Part shown: positions 34,401-42,144 of the stretch, in pieces
Layout of the letters: every line of letters starts with the position of its first letter
Position numbering within the stretch: the stretch's first letter is position 1
Source of the DNA: Paenibacillus sp. 481
GTDB taxonomy: Bacteria > Bacillota > Bacilli > Paenibacillales > Paenibacillaceae
Direction of reading: 5' to 3'
NCBI RefSeq assembly: GCF_021223605.1
Contig: NZ_CP075175.1
Coordinates: 3,675,501 to 3,739,500 of the forward strand
DNA length: 64,000 bases
Made by a program: the position numbers and the translations under genes
Notes under the pieces: generated by a model
The model's database searches: none
What the model was told of the DNA's origin: nothing
Seen by the model: only the letters and a program-made list of their open reading frames with translations

Positions 34401-36978
34401 ACTCAATGGTCAAACCTTATATATGGTCGATAAAGAAGATGTATTAACCAGCGTAGAGAAATGGATTGAAAAATGGGATATCACAATGATTTCAATTAGC
34501 CCGTCCTTTTTTAATGTATTGGTCCAGTATCATGACAGTGTATTCGCTAAATTAAAGGCCGTCTTGTTGGGTGGAGAGGTACTTTCGATTAAGCAAATTA
34601 ATGAAATAAAGCAAAAATATCCTGAACTAATGCTTATCAACGGATATGGGCCTACTGAAAATACAACATACTCTACTACCTATCCCATTGAGCGGACCTT
34701 TAAAACTCGTGTACCTATCGGTAAACCTATTAGCAATTCGACCTGCTATATTTTAGACAGGTATGGATATGTCCAGCCTATTGGGGCGATTGGTGAACTG
34801 TACGTAGGAGGAGACGGAGTCGCTAGAGGCTACTTTGGTCAAGAGCAGTTAACGAAGGAGAAGTTTATACCGAATCCTTTTGCTTCTGTTGACGATAAGA
34901 ACAGGGGAAGAAATGCAGTGCTATATCGTACGGGTGATAGAGCCAGATGGCTGGAGGATGGCCATATCGATTTTGTTGGCAGAGCAGATTTTCAGGTGAA
35001 AATTCGTGGCTTCCGTGTGGAATGTGGAGAAATAGAGCAGCATCTTGCGGATCATCCTGACGTACGTGAGTGTATCGTTGTTGTACAGGAGAATGAGTTG
35101 AATAAGCAGCTAGTTGCCTATTATACATCTGACAAATGGGTGAGCGGGCACGAGCATAACGTGAGAGATTTCTTGAAAGAACGATTGCCATCGTATATGC
35201 TTCCTTCTGCCATCGTTCGACTGGAGCAGTTCGCTTTAAATATTAATGGGAAAATTGATCGAACGCGTTTGCCACAGCCTAAGCCCGAACATAGTTCCTT
35301 GGATATTCAGTTGGCACCTAGAAATGAGGATGAACAAACGATTTCCCAAATCTGGTGTAAAGTGCTGAAGCTCAGCAGGATTAGTGTGACAGATCCATTT
35401 TTGGAAGTCGGCGGGCATTCGTTACATGCACTCCAAATTGTAAGTCTGATGCAGCGTGAAGGATATGAAGTAACCGTAAGACAAATATTGCTGGAGCAGA
35501 CGGTTGCCAAATTGGCCCAAGTCATCTCGAGAAGAACAGGAAACGTACAAGTAGAAAAAGAGGCAGTTGAACAAGAGCAGGCACGATATACAGCACTCCC
35601 GAACAATGGTTTTCCGCTATCAGCGGTGCAAAGGCGTTTTCTCAAGCGTAAATTAGTTAATCATCATCAATTTAATATTCCGTATATCGCGCTGCTTAAG
35701 AAACGTGTCTCACTCGGTTCCATGCAGCAAGCGTTGAGCGAGGTCATTCAGAAGCACGATACCTTGCGATTAACATTCAAACAGCTTGATGATGGAACAT
35801 GGTATCAATTGGAGCAGGAATTGAATAGCGATACTCTATGCACGTTGGTTTGTCTAGAAGACGAGTCCATGTCTCATGATAGCTATATCACACAGTACTG
35901 CACGCAATTACAAGATCAGTTTGATATTAAAAGTGGACTATTGTTCAAAGCGGTGTTGTTTGATCGCTATCAGCATCAGGATCAGCAGGTGCTACTGTTA
36001 CTGTTCCATCATATTATTTTTGATGGTATCTCCTTGCAAATATTTTTGGAGGACTTGAAGCATGCATTGGGAGACCACATGCTACCTAGCAACGGAAGTG
36101 ATGCCATCGAGCAGTCAGCAAGCAGCTATCGCGAATGGTGCGAGAACCTGCTTCATTATGCGCAAACTGCTAATTTTGAGCAACCAACCGCATATTGGAA
36201 AGCCGTGTTGGAAGCGGGGCGCTCCTTGCAAGTTGATATGGAGAACCAAGCCATACCTACTCATCGAACGATGAATACGTTATCTCAGGCGGTCTTAACG
36301 AATGCCGATGATATCAGGCTACTTAAACAGTACACCTTACAACATCAAACAACGCATCTGGGTGTCTTACTTACCGCTCTTATGTGCGCCTGCTACGATC
36401 TTAAAAAACAGACCGATATTCTTCTTCATCTTATGTCGTATCAGCGCGAGTCATTTGTGCCCAGTACAGAAATTTTCCGTACGATCGGATTTTTTGCTGG
36501 AGCCTACCCTATTCGGATTCAAGCTAATGAGAAGCATATACAGCTAAGAGAAGATACGGAACTGGTGGGAGCAATGAAGCAAACATTAGAACATGTTCCA
36601 GCAGAAGGCTTGGACTATTTCGTTCTCAAGCATGTGCTGCCAGATATTCAGACAGACGCTTTACAGCTCCCAGACTCAACTCATATGTTGTTTCATTACA
36701 TGTCACAAGAAACAGACGCTCCGAGTAATGATTTTTATGAACAACTGAGCATCCCTTTTGGTCATACGAATTCGCCGGATAATCCGTCTGCTTACTTGTT
36801 AAATATGACCGTCACGCAGCATCATAATCGCTTGCATATAACCTGCTATTACAGCACGCTGCATTTTGAACAACAAACGATACAAACTTTGTTGCATTTA
36901 TTTACGGAGCATTTGAACCGAATGATTATGACTACTGTGCATTCAGAATTAACCGCGATAGGCGAAGGGAGACAATAA
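28447..36978 (+). CDS. Non-ribosomal peptide synthetase, modules 3 and 4
   Basis: The roughly 2843-residue enzyme repeats the layout of the preceding NRPS: a partial C region lacking HHxxxDG (about 1-235), A3 with YTSGSTGKPKG (about 400), T3 with Ser791 (IGGDS), E with HHLVIDG (979-985) and EGHGRE, C with HHILLDG (1450-1456), A4 with FTSGSTGQPKG (about 1930), T4 with Ser2325 (VGGHS), and a final E-family domain with HHIIFDG (2521-2527) but changed later motifs (MSYQRES for EGHGRE, HYMSQE for NYLG). No thioesterase or reductase domain follows, so release is unexplained. By-eye codes are D-A-F-L-I-A-V-V-I for A3 (hydrophobic) and D-A-F-S-L-G-G-T-Y for A4 (close to valine-type codes). ATG 28447 overlaps the previous stop by ATGA, after GGAAGGAG. 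Confidence 0.95.
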   Translation: MKQESVSRYKLPLPYSYKRSLSMDNVLVLESAVLSNDEVKSVYDFTNTHQVDITSLILSVWSILLANYTNQLSIAVMMHPMMESQQQQPISLEHFQPYVVSMNQEDSFIQLVQRLAAKEEQADHDLQHMESDDYFNIGIVEMGLSPLSECQTMGKLYKPELCLGYRLENNEGQLVIQYDSHLFSNAYIKNLLGHLKVLLQQCLQKPASPVLSHNILTTAEYEQTVIQWNQTTKALPTTKTIYQLLEEQVVRSPHTIALEFREQALTYSQLNSKANQIGSYIRQTYQAKFKSTLPPDTVIAVFMERSAELIPSLFGIMKAGGAFLPIDTAYPDERITFILEDSRANVIVTHTSLRDKLQRLTVDLSDLSIICVDEINGDHANLIANLEPVARSGNLAYVIYTSGSTGKPKGALIEHKGAVNLAYCLIEQFQLAPYVRVLQFASMSFDASVFEWVGTLSVGGTMVVLAQDELPPQADITDVLHDRNIHLTLLPPSVIRSMRKRGLPQLKTLISAGEALTEDIVQYWGKHHQLINVYGPTETTVICTVSYCRPDDLITIGKPIHNTQLFVLSPQLNPLPIGVPGELWIGGVGLARGYLNRDDLTSDRFQVVNIQDVNNLHPTSMRLYKTGDIVRWTPSGELEYIGRNDHQVKIRGFRIELGEVEYRIGQFPGITQCVVEVVEYDSNKRLAAYFSAEQYVQESELRTFLGTLIPSYMIPSFFIYVDHIRLNTNGKVDRAALPKPEATSKNVDSNTRLIVEPRNETEACLLSIWGHLLKRTDIGIHDHFFAIGGDSILAIQMVSKAREQGLILTPKLVAENPTVAAIAALACHHVNDSEFRSLSIEGEFGLSPIQQWFVQQQFEDPHCFNQSQILLVKHCDPQRLVSAVQKLVQHHPELTLRFSLRDDNTSEHGYQQYRAEKEGYQDVRIQYHPLQQTEDPDQEVVSISKQWHHHLNFEAGQLLHVGVITGHPDGKDRLVITIHHLVIDGVSWRIVLEDLQRLYQGQEAHPVASRFKDWHAALLAYAQQECTLEQLSYWKKVQEQLSALVLPVDFHDVDTMSTDYSELLVTLPEIDTTRLLKRSAHAYRTQINDLFIAAWALAMSEWTNKSSVAFKLEGHGREHCVADLDTTRTVGWFTTLFPICIHIPASRNIDDTIKSVKEQLRQLPDNGVSYGVLKYCHPNERVRDELNASLPQATFNYLGQFTHGEPEEGWTSFSRETAQDYSSPRNHGTNLLELNCSVVYDQLHLFFKYSRLHFKDSTIEKFADLLVAHLHRIIDHCSQQQAEMFTPSDFPLIEVEQEQLEPIVTNYHPRYHLDNIYPLSPVQLGLLYHYLEHKDSDQYFVQVTWKYEGQIHAERYKQAWDAMISENDCLRTFYVWEKLDAPYQCVIKQFELDWTVIDLSALSAEQQEERRVQLLDQDRMRRFDLSQPCPYRITLLKHRHDEWTMIWSYHHILLDGWSMPLLLNQVHERYDSAYHTTSSLLSYEKYIKWLITKDKSEAISFWTMHLKGIGEPTPLPLLHKEIDKAMYQPIVRQGSETLHVNQDLTEKMDQFVKRTHITLNTLVQFAWGKLLQVYADSDVTTLGVVVSGRGSDLPYANQIGGLLINTLPLVMRWDHQMSITEQLQQLHRDMQELNDYCYLSLIELKQLCEVQQHTLFHSIVAFENYLSDYQHIWDSFQVKDMEEIEKTNYPITITIVHLHDTIHIKFMYDRDYYEDTAILRLQSQLKNIIQFVVEQPDSLVGDIKLLSDEEYNKVIYEWNDTSTDYPRESTIPQLFAEQLQLHAEQPALVHYERVLTYQDVYDQSQYVACCLQQLQMRRETCIGVFLPRAPEFIIAILGILQAGGAYVPIDPDYPVSRVQEIVSAASIETIITCSVWAEKVAEAASGARFVFIDQLEFERESEMVVEHAHQGCDDKAKSNADSTQLAYVMFTSGSTGQPKGVMIEQRSIVRLVKNSNTFPFHSTTRMLLIASPVFDASTFDIWGTLLNGQTLYMVDKEDVLTSVEKWIEKWDITMISISPSFFNVLVQYHDSVFAKLKAVLLGGEVLSIKQINEIKQKYPELMLINGYGPTENTTYSTTYPIERTFKTRVPIGKPISNSTCYILDRYGYVQPIGAIGELYVGGDGVARGYFGQEQLTKEKFIPNPFASVDDKNRGRNAVLYRTGDRARWLEDGHIDFVGRADFQVKIRGFRVECGEIEQHLADHPDVRECIVVVQENELNKQLVAYYTSDKWVSGHEHNVRDFLKERLPSYMLPSAIVRLEQFALNINGKIDRTRLPQPKPEHSSLDIQLAPRNEDEQTISQIWCKVLKLSRISVTDPFLEVGGHSLHALQIVSLMQREGYEVTVRQILLEQTVAKLAQVISRRTGNVQVEKEAVEQEQARYTALPNNGFPLSAVQRRFLKRKLVNHHQFNIPYIALLKKRVSLGSMQQALSEVIQKHDTLRLTFKQLDDGTWYQLEQELNSDTLCTLVCLEDESMSHDSYITQYCTQLQDQFDIKSGLLFKAVLFDRYQHQDQQVLLLLFHHIIFDGISLQIFLEDLKHALGDHMLPSNGSDAIEQSASSYREWCENLLHYAQTANFEQPTAYWKAVLEAGRSLQVDMENQAIPTHRTMNTLSQAVLTNADDIRLLKQYTLQHQTTHLGVLLTALMCACYDLKKQTDILLHLMSYQRESFVPSTEIFRTIGFFAGAYPIRIQANEKHIQLREDTELVGAMKQTLEHVPAEGLDYFVLKHVLPDIQTDALQLPDSTHMLFHYMSQETDAPSNDFYEQLSIPFGHTNSPDNPSAYLLNMTVTQHHNRLHITCYYSTLHFEQQTIQTLLHLFTEHLNRMIMTTVHSELTAIGEGRQ

Positions 36979-36980
36979 AT

Positions 36981-37865
36981 ATGAAAATTTATGAATTTTG
37001 TCCATTTTTCAATGAGAATCGAGTCGCTGAAATTAAAATAAAAGAAAATGCCTCTTGGGTTGATGAGCTACATGTCGTTGAGGCAAACAAAACGTTCAGT
37101 AATGTAGACAAGCCATTCAATTTTAAGGAGTCAAACGTTTCAGATAAAGTAAAATACCATCAGTTGGATGCGGAGCAGGTGTTTCGTACTCCGACCCGAC
37201 ATCAGTTGTATTTTAATCGAAGCACGTGTCAGGCTGCCCAATTTGACCGTTGGTATTGGAGACTACTTAGCTATAACAGTGCATTTTATAATGAAGCCTA
37301 TCAACGCAATCTGTCCTCTGTATATTTGCGTGACCAGGTAGAGGACAACGATATCGTTATACTAGGGGATTTCGATGAGATTATTGATAGCAGGTGGGCT
37401 GATCGGATTGTAGCTGAAGTAAAGAGACGTCAGATCATTACTGTCAAGTTGCACTATTCTGTGTTCTTTTTAAATTTATTTAGTGCGTCGAATCATGGGT
37501 CCCCACATTGGAGTTATCGGGTAAACATTATGACAGGTCGTTTCTTTAAGAGTATGCCATTTACATCTGATTATTTACGTAAAAAAGGAATTGCTGAATC
37601 GTTAACTCACGATATTTACTGCCTTGAGGAACCGGTTGGATTTCATCATTCATGGCTTGAATATCAAAAAACGGCCGTCGATAAATTGAAGGCGTTTGAG
37701 GCTAATTTGAAAAACAAGGTTGAAAGCCAAGAGGACTATATAAACCAATGTATTAATCATAAGAAGTTGTATTATTTGGATAGTGAGCTTTACGTGGATA
37801 ACGAAAAAAGCTTTTTAGGTGCCATTAAACAAGTCGATACAACAGGGCTGTGGTATAACGGATAA
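36981..37865 (+). CDS. GT17-family glycosyltransferase
   Basis: The 294-residue protein begins MKIYEFCPFFNE and has the Glyco_transf_17 layout: an N-terminal 'ENRVAEIKIKENASWVDELHVVEA', a central 'RDQVEDNDIVILGDFDEIID' with the DxD-like metal site, a Tyr/Phe-rich region and a late 'GFHHSWLEY'. The family includes eukaryotic bisecting GlcNAc-transferases and bacterial beta-1,4-mannosyl- or GlcNAc-type transferases, usually using a nucleotide sugar. No signal peptide or membrane helix is seen, so it acts in the cytosol. It starts 3 bases after the NRPS stop and shares the operon terminator, so it probably attaches a sugar to the NRPS product; alternatively it acts on a cell-surface glycan. Confidence 0.85.
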   Translation: MKIYEFCPFFNENRVAEIKIKENASWVDELHVVEANKTFSNVDKPFNFKESNVSDKVKYHQLDAEQVFRTPTRHQLYFNRSTCQAAQFDRWYWRLLSYNSAFYNEAYQRNLSSVYLRDQVEDNDIVILGDFDEIIDSRWADRIVAEVKRRQIITVKLHYSVFFLNLFSASNHGSPHWSYRVNIMTGRFFKSMPFTSDYLRKKGIAESLTHDIYCLEEPVGFHHSWLEYQKTAVDKLKAFEANLKNKVESQEDYINQCINHKKLYYLDSELYVDNEKSFLGAIKQVDTTGLWYNG

Positions 37866-37876
37866 ACTTAATGCGG

Positions 37877-37914
37877 AAAGAGCCATAAGTCAAAAACTTA
37901 TGGCTCTTTCTTTT
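37877..37914 (+). terminator. Rho-independent terminator of the NRPS operon
   Basis: AAAGAGCCATAAGT (37877-37890) and ACTTATGGCTCTTT (37896-37909) form a perfect 14-bp stem with loop CAAAA, followed by CTTTTG. Confidence 0.92.
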
Positions 37915-38220
37915 GTATGAATATTTACTTAACGGCCATTACTTTAATAGTAATAGCTGGTTCTTTAGACTTAATTGCCGGTGGGATAACGACCAGATCA
38001 GGTGTTAGAAGTAACCAGAAACTGTTCATCCAAGGCCTTATGTTTGTTTTATCAGGAAAATAGCATCACTTGCTAAACAGGAATTATGTTCAGTCGCCAT
38101 GCTCGTTCCGAAAGTACTATAAAAACAGGCACAACGCTTTATGCTGAACGGTGAAGATTCATCCGATTACTTATATAAGCGACGTTAGAGCTGCATAAGT
38201 AAAAGGAGAATCAAGACAAC
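37915..38220. other. Region upstream of the collagenase gene
   Basis: I see no gene in this stretch. It should contain the collagenase promoter, but no strong -35/-10 pair stands out. AAAGGAGAA at about 38201-38209 is the collagenase ribosome site. Confidence 0.5.
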
Positions 38221-41200
38221 ATGAATAAAAAATGGATCAGCATGATGACAGTAGGGGCGGTTCTGGTTTCAACAGTTATGTCATGGCCGACGGGCCCTGT
38301 ACAAGCGAATCATGATCAAATCATAGAAACACTCGGTATTTCAGATTCTAAAATTTCAAATCTAAGCAACGATCGAAGCATGCTGATAGAGGGATCGACG
38401 CACATGACTCCATTCTCGTCCCCCTCATCGTTCCATTATCAAAGAGGCGGATTACATGCCGACGAATATGATACAGCACCTCTGGGCCCTGAGCCTGCAA
38501 AGAACCATGCATTAAAAGCAAGTTATGCAGCTCAGAATACGTACACCATGAAGCATTTGAACACCTTGAGTCATGAGGAGCTTATTGAATTGTTCGCTCA
38601 TTCCTCGTGGACACAATTCCCTGAATTATTTAAATTCAACGAGGATACGCGTCAATTTTACGATAATCGAGAACGTATTGAAGCCATAATGGATGCTTTG
38701 CGTGAGAGAGGCCAACGTTTTACACCAGATGATGCACAAGGCATTCCAACTTTGGTGGAAGTGCTGCGTTCTGGATTTTACTTAGGTTACTATAATAAGG
38801 AGCTAAGTTATCTGAAAGAACAGGAATTTAAGAATAAAATAGTACCAGCCTTAAATGATATAACGGCGAATCGTCATTTTGGTTGGGGTACAAAGACCCA
38901 GGACGAAGTAGTAGAGGCGACAGGTAAACTAATCTCCAATTCAACAGCTGATCCGAGTTCGATAAATCGCATCGCGGCGATCATGACACAATTTCGCTCC
39001 AATATCGATCAGTTTGCGAACAGCCGTGAGAAGAGCAGTGCCTTTTATAGTGTAATGCAAGGCATTGGCTATGTACTGCAATGGGAAAAGCGGGATGAGG
39101 CTCAGCAAGCACCGTATAATGGAGCTATCGATAACTATCTTGATGAGTTATATACGTTCGCAAGTAACGGGCCGACATCTCAGGAGCACGTATGGCTGAC
39201 GAACAATGCACTCTATTACACAGGCGCGCTCGCTCATTATCATCGTGATCCGAGCAAAGCGAACCAAGTACTTACGCAAACGATGCTCCAAAAGCCGCTA
39301 TTAAGTGAGCTGTATTTTGTAGCGGCTGAGCAAATTTCCGAGCATTATAACGCAACCGATTATAACGGTAACAAGGTTGATCTGGCTGCCTTGAAGGAGC
39401 AGGGTAAACAGCTGTATTTGCCAAGCACGTATACGTTTGATGACGGCAGTATCATGTTCCGCACCGGCAATAAGCTTACGACTGAACAGGTACAGCGTTT
39501 GTACTGGGCAGCTAAAGAAGTGAAAGCACAGTTTCATCGTGTGATGGGCAACGATCAAGCTTTGGAGCAAGGGAACAAGGACGATGTGTTGACTGTTGTG
39601 CTTTATAACAATCCAGATGAATATCGAATGAATAAGCATTTGTATGGTTTCGTTACAGATAATGGTGGTATTTATATCGAGGGTGACGGAACCTTCTTCA
39701 CTTATGATCGGACTGCTGAACAAAGCATTTTTAGTTTAGAAGAGCTGTTCCGCCATGAGTATACACACTACTTGCAAGGGCGCTATACGGTTCCGGGCGA
39801 TTGGGGTCAAGGCCCGATGTATGGAAGTGGGAAAATGCCTTGGTTCGAAGAAGGCAGTGCAGAGTTTTTCGCAGGGGCTACACGTACCGATGGCATCCAG
39901 CCACGCCAATCTGTTGTACGCAATTTGAAAAATGATGCCCCTTCTCAACGTTATACAGTCGAAAATACGATGAATTCCCAATACGGAACATGGAAATTTT
40001 ACGAGTATTCGTTTGCGTTGTACGATTACTTGTTCCGTCAAGATTTTTTCAAGCTCGATCGTCTGAATGACGTTATCCGGACTAATGATGTGCAGGGCTA
40101 CGAAAACTTTATCGCTGAGTTAAGCCACAGTACAGAGGCGAATGCGGCATACCAGCAGTCCATCGATCGTCATGTGCAACAATATGACCAGTTGTCGATT
40201 CCAACGGTATCAGACGACTATATGCAAGCTATTCAGCCGAAGAACAAAGATGAGCTCGTACAGGAAATAACGGCTGCTGCTCGTTTAACGGATGTGAAGC
40301 TGGTGGGGCAGACGTCGCAATTTTTTAACACATTTACGTTGCGTGGTACATATGTAGGGGAGCAGTCCCAAGGGGAGACGAGCGATTGGCAGATGATGAA
40401 TCGCCTCGCCGATGAGTCTATCCGCACGCTGTCTGACAAGTCATGGAATGGATATAAGACGGTAACGTCCTATTTTACGAATTATCGTGTGACTGCGGAC
40501 GGGCGTTATATGTATGACGTCGTATTCCATGGTAAATGGGTGGAAGGCGATAACATAGGCGCTGATAACGGCAACAATGGAAATAACGGAAATAACGGTA
40601 ACAATGGTAGCAACTCGAATAATGGTGGCGATAAAGGTAACGGGAAAAATGAAGGCGGCGGCTCAAAGCAGCCTGAAACGGATGGCGGAGGAAGTAAGCC
40701 GGAGCAAGGCCAAGAGCAGGAGCCGAACAATGTGGTAGAGGAAGCGACTTTATTACCCGCTCTAGGTCATACAATTGCTGCTGTTAGCGGCACGGACAAT
40801 ATGGATGTGTACCGCTTCCAAGTACAAAGCCCAGAGCAACTGAAAGTAGTGTTGGAGACGGACAATTTACAAGGCGTGGCATGGGTTCTATTCCACGAGT
40901 CCGACCTTAACAATTATGCCGCTTACCCGCAAGAGACGGACGAGAAACGTCATACAGGTACTTTTGAAGCGAAAGCAGGCACTTACTATTTGTACGTATA
41001 TGCGATATCGCCTACAGAGTCGCCATATAAGCTGCTTGTTCAGCCAGCGAAGGCAGATGACACAGACGTACAACCATTTGAGGAGCAAGAGCCTAACGAT
41101 GCAAGTGATAGTGCGAATGGTCCCTTGTCGCTTAATAAGATTGTGAATGGCACGTTGATCGATCGTGACTTACAGGACGTTTTTGCCATCGAATTGGACA

Positions 41201-41418
41201 AGCCGACGAACTTGCGCGTTCAATTGACCAAGAAACTAGGTAAAGACGTGAACTGGATACTCTTTCACGACCCAAATGGGCAGCAACCAGTGGCGTATCC
41301 TACTGAGGTAGACGATCAGTATATGAGCGCATCGTACGAGGCGCAGCCAGGACGCTATTATCTTCACGTGTACAAATATAGCGATGAACCTGTTCAATAT
41401 TCACTAATGCTGCAATAA
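38221..41418 (+). CDS. Secreted M9-family microbial collagenase with PPC domains
   Basis: The 1065-residue preprotein starts with a Sec signal peptide (MNKKWISMMTVGAVLVSTVM, cleavage near QANH, about residue 32). An M9 activator-like region (about 90-400) precedes the peptidase domain, with the zinc motif HEYTH at 512-516 and a third ligand Glu in 'WFEEGSAEFFAG' about 30 residues later. After an Asn/Gly-rich linker (about 775-840, repeated NGN) come two bacterial pre-peptidase C-terminal (PPC) domains, the usual collagen-binding or stability modules. No PKD domain is seen. It should cut native collagen outside the cell, fitting an insect-associated or saprophytic lifestyle. It is transcribed alone, between two terminators. 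Confidence 0.92.
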   Translation: MNKKWISMMTVGAVLVSTVMSWPTGPVQANHDQIIETLGISDSKISNLSNDRSMLIEGSTHMTPFSSPSSFHYQRGGLHADEYDTAPLGPEPAKNHALKASYAAQNTYTMKHLNTLSHEELIELFAHSSWTQFPELFKFNEDTRQFYDNRERIEAIMDALRERGQRFTPDDAQGIPTLVEVLRSGFYLGYYNKELSYLKEQEFKNKIVPALNDITANRHFGWGTKTQDEVVEATGKLISNSTADPSSINRIAAIMTQFRSNIDQFANSREKSSAFYSVMQGIGYVLQWEKRDEAQQAPYNGAIDNYLDELYTFASNGPTSQEHVWLTNNALYYTGALAHYHRDPSKANQVLTQTMLQKPLLSELYFVAAEQISEHYNATDYNGNKVDLAALKEQGKQLYLPSTYTFDDGSIMFRTGNKLTTEQVQRLYWAAKEVKAQFHRVMGNDQALEQGNKDDVLTVVLYNNPDEYRMNKHLYGFVTDNGGIYIEGDGTFFTYDRTAEQSIFSLEELFRHEYTHYLQGRYTVPGDWGQGPMYGSGKMPWFEEGSAEFFAGATRTDGIQPRQSVVRNLKNDAPSQRYTVENTMNSQYGTWKFYEYSFALYDYLFRQDFFKLDRLNDVIRTNDVQGYENFIAELSHSTEANAAYQQSIDRHVQQYDQLSIPTVSDDYMQAIQPKNKDELVQEITAAARLTDVKLVGQTSQFFNTFTLRGTYVGEQSQGETSDWQMMNRLADESIRTLSDKSWNGYKTVTSYFTNYRVTADGRYMYDVVFHGKWVEGDNIGADNGNNGNNGNNGNNGSNSNNGGDKGNGKNEGGGSKQPETDGGGSKPEQGQEQEPNNVVEEATLLPALGHTIAAVSGTDNMDVYRFQVQSPEQLKVVLETDNLQGVAWVLFHESDLNNYAAYPQETDEKRHTGTFEAKAGTYYLYVYAISPTESPYKLLVQPAKADDTDVQPFEEQEPNDASDSANGPLSLNKIVNGTLIDRDLQDVFAIELDKPTNLRVQLTKKLGKDVNWILFHDPNGQQPVAYPTEVDDQYMSASYEAQPGRYYLHVYKYSDEPVQYSLMLQ

Positions 41419-41450
41419 GTGCAACCTTAGAATAAATAAATGGCATCGTG

Positions 41451-41490
41451 CTGGCTGCTGTTCTCAACTTGAGAACAGCAGCCAGTTACA
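41451..41490. terminator. Bidirectional terminator between collagenase and cupin genes
   Basis: CTGGCTGCTGTTCTCA (41451-41466) and TGAGAACAGCAGCCAG (41470-41485) form a perfect 16-bp stem with a 3-base loop. It lies between convergent genes and would work in both directions, although the T-runs are short. Confidence 0.85.
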
Positions 41491-41533
41491 TTTTACAACG
41501 ACACCTGTACTTCTAATGTCCTACCAATCAATT

Positions 41534-41944
41534 CTACATGTCAACGAATTCGGTATTCGCATCCGTATGCTCAAAGCACAAATTGACCGTCCGTACGTTA
41601 GCTCGCGTTCGATGTACAACCCCTGCTGGAATAACAAGCGAGTCATTGGCATGCATCGCAATTGTCTCGCGGTCTGTAAAATCAATTAACAATTCACCTT
41701 CCAACACAATGAATAGCTCATCAGAAGTCGGATGGCAATGCCATTTGTACTCACCTTGAAACACCGCTAGGCGGAGGCAGCTCTCATTGATGTGGCTAAC
41801 CACAACATTTTTGTACTCATCAGTAATGGACCGTGAGATTTGCTGCAAATTCACTATTTGTAACGGTTCTTGCATCGTAAAAGTAGCCTCATTAGTTGAT
41901 GTTGCAATCATATAGCTCGGGCACAAATAAGATTTCGCTAACAA
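41534..41944 (-). CDS. Cupin-domain protein
   Basis: The 136-residue protein has a single small cupin barrel: 'YKWHCHPTSDELFIVLEGEL' gives motif 1 with the metal-binding H-x-H...E, and 'NDSLVIPAGVVHRTRA' gives motif 2 with the last His. These are the usual His-Glu-His ligands. No enzyme partner is obvious, so the reaction is unknown. The start is TTG 41944, as GGGAGGAAA precedes it by about 10 bases, and the later in-frame ATGs lack a ribosome site. It is divergent from the XRE-TPR regulator, with about 110 bases between. Confidence 0.8.
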   Translation of the reverse strand: MLAKSYLCPSYMIATSTNEATFTMQEPLQIVNLQQISRSITDEYKNVVVSHINESCLRLAVFQGEYKWHCHPTSDELFIVLEGELLIDFTDRETIAMHANDSLVIPAGVVHRTRANVRTVNLCFEHTDANTEFVDM

Positions 41945-42056
41945 CTAGATATTTCCTCCCTCCCTTAAGTGATTCAATTCGAAACAAAGTATAAACATAA
42001 ACAGGAGAATGCACCTCACATAGCTTCACACTATAAAGTTACTGCATCAGTGGTAA

Positions 42057-42085
42057 TTTACATATTGGGAATTTGATGGTAGAAT
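42057..42085 (+). promoter_or_regulatory. Candidate sigma-A promoter of the XRE-TPR regulator gene
   Basis: TTTACA (42057-42062) and TAGAAT (42080-42085) are spaced by exactly 17 bases. Transcription would start near 42092, which supports ATG 42145 as start rather than the TTG at 42094. Confidence 0.6.
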
Positions 42086-42144
42086 AAAGCGAGTTGTTGA
42101 ATAAAGGAAATTCATGTCATGATCTCTTGCGGAAGGGTGTTGTT

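Noticed and set aside
36000..36978. Possible thioesterase at the end of the second NRPS
   Set aside because: No GxSxG motif or alpha/beta-hydrolase pattern is seen; the region has HHIIFDG and E-type motifs.
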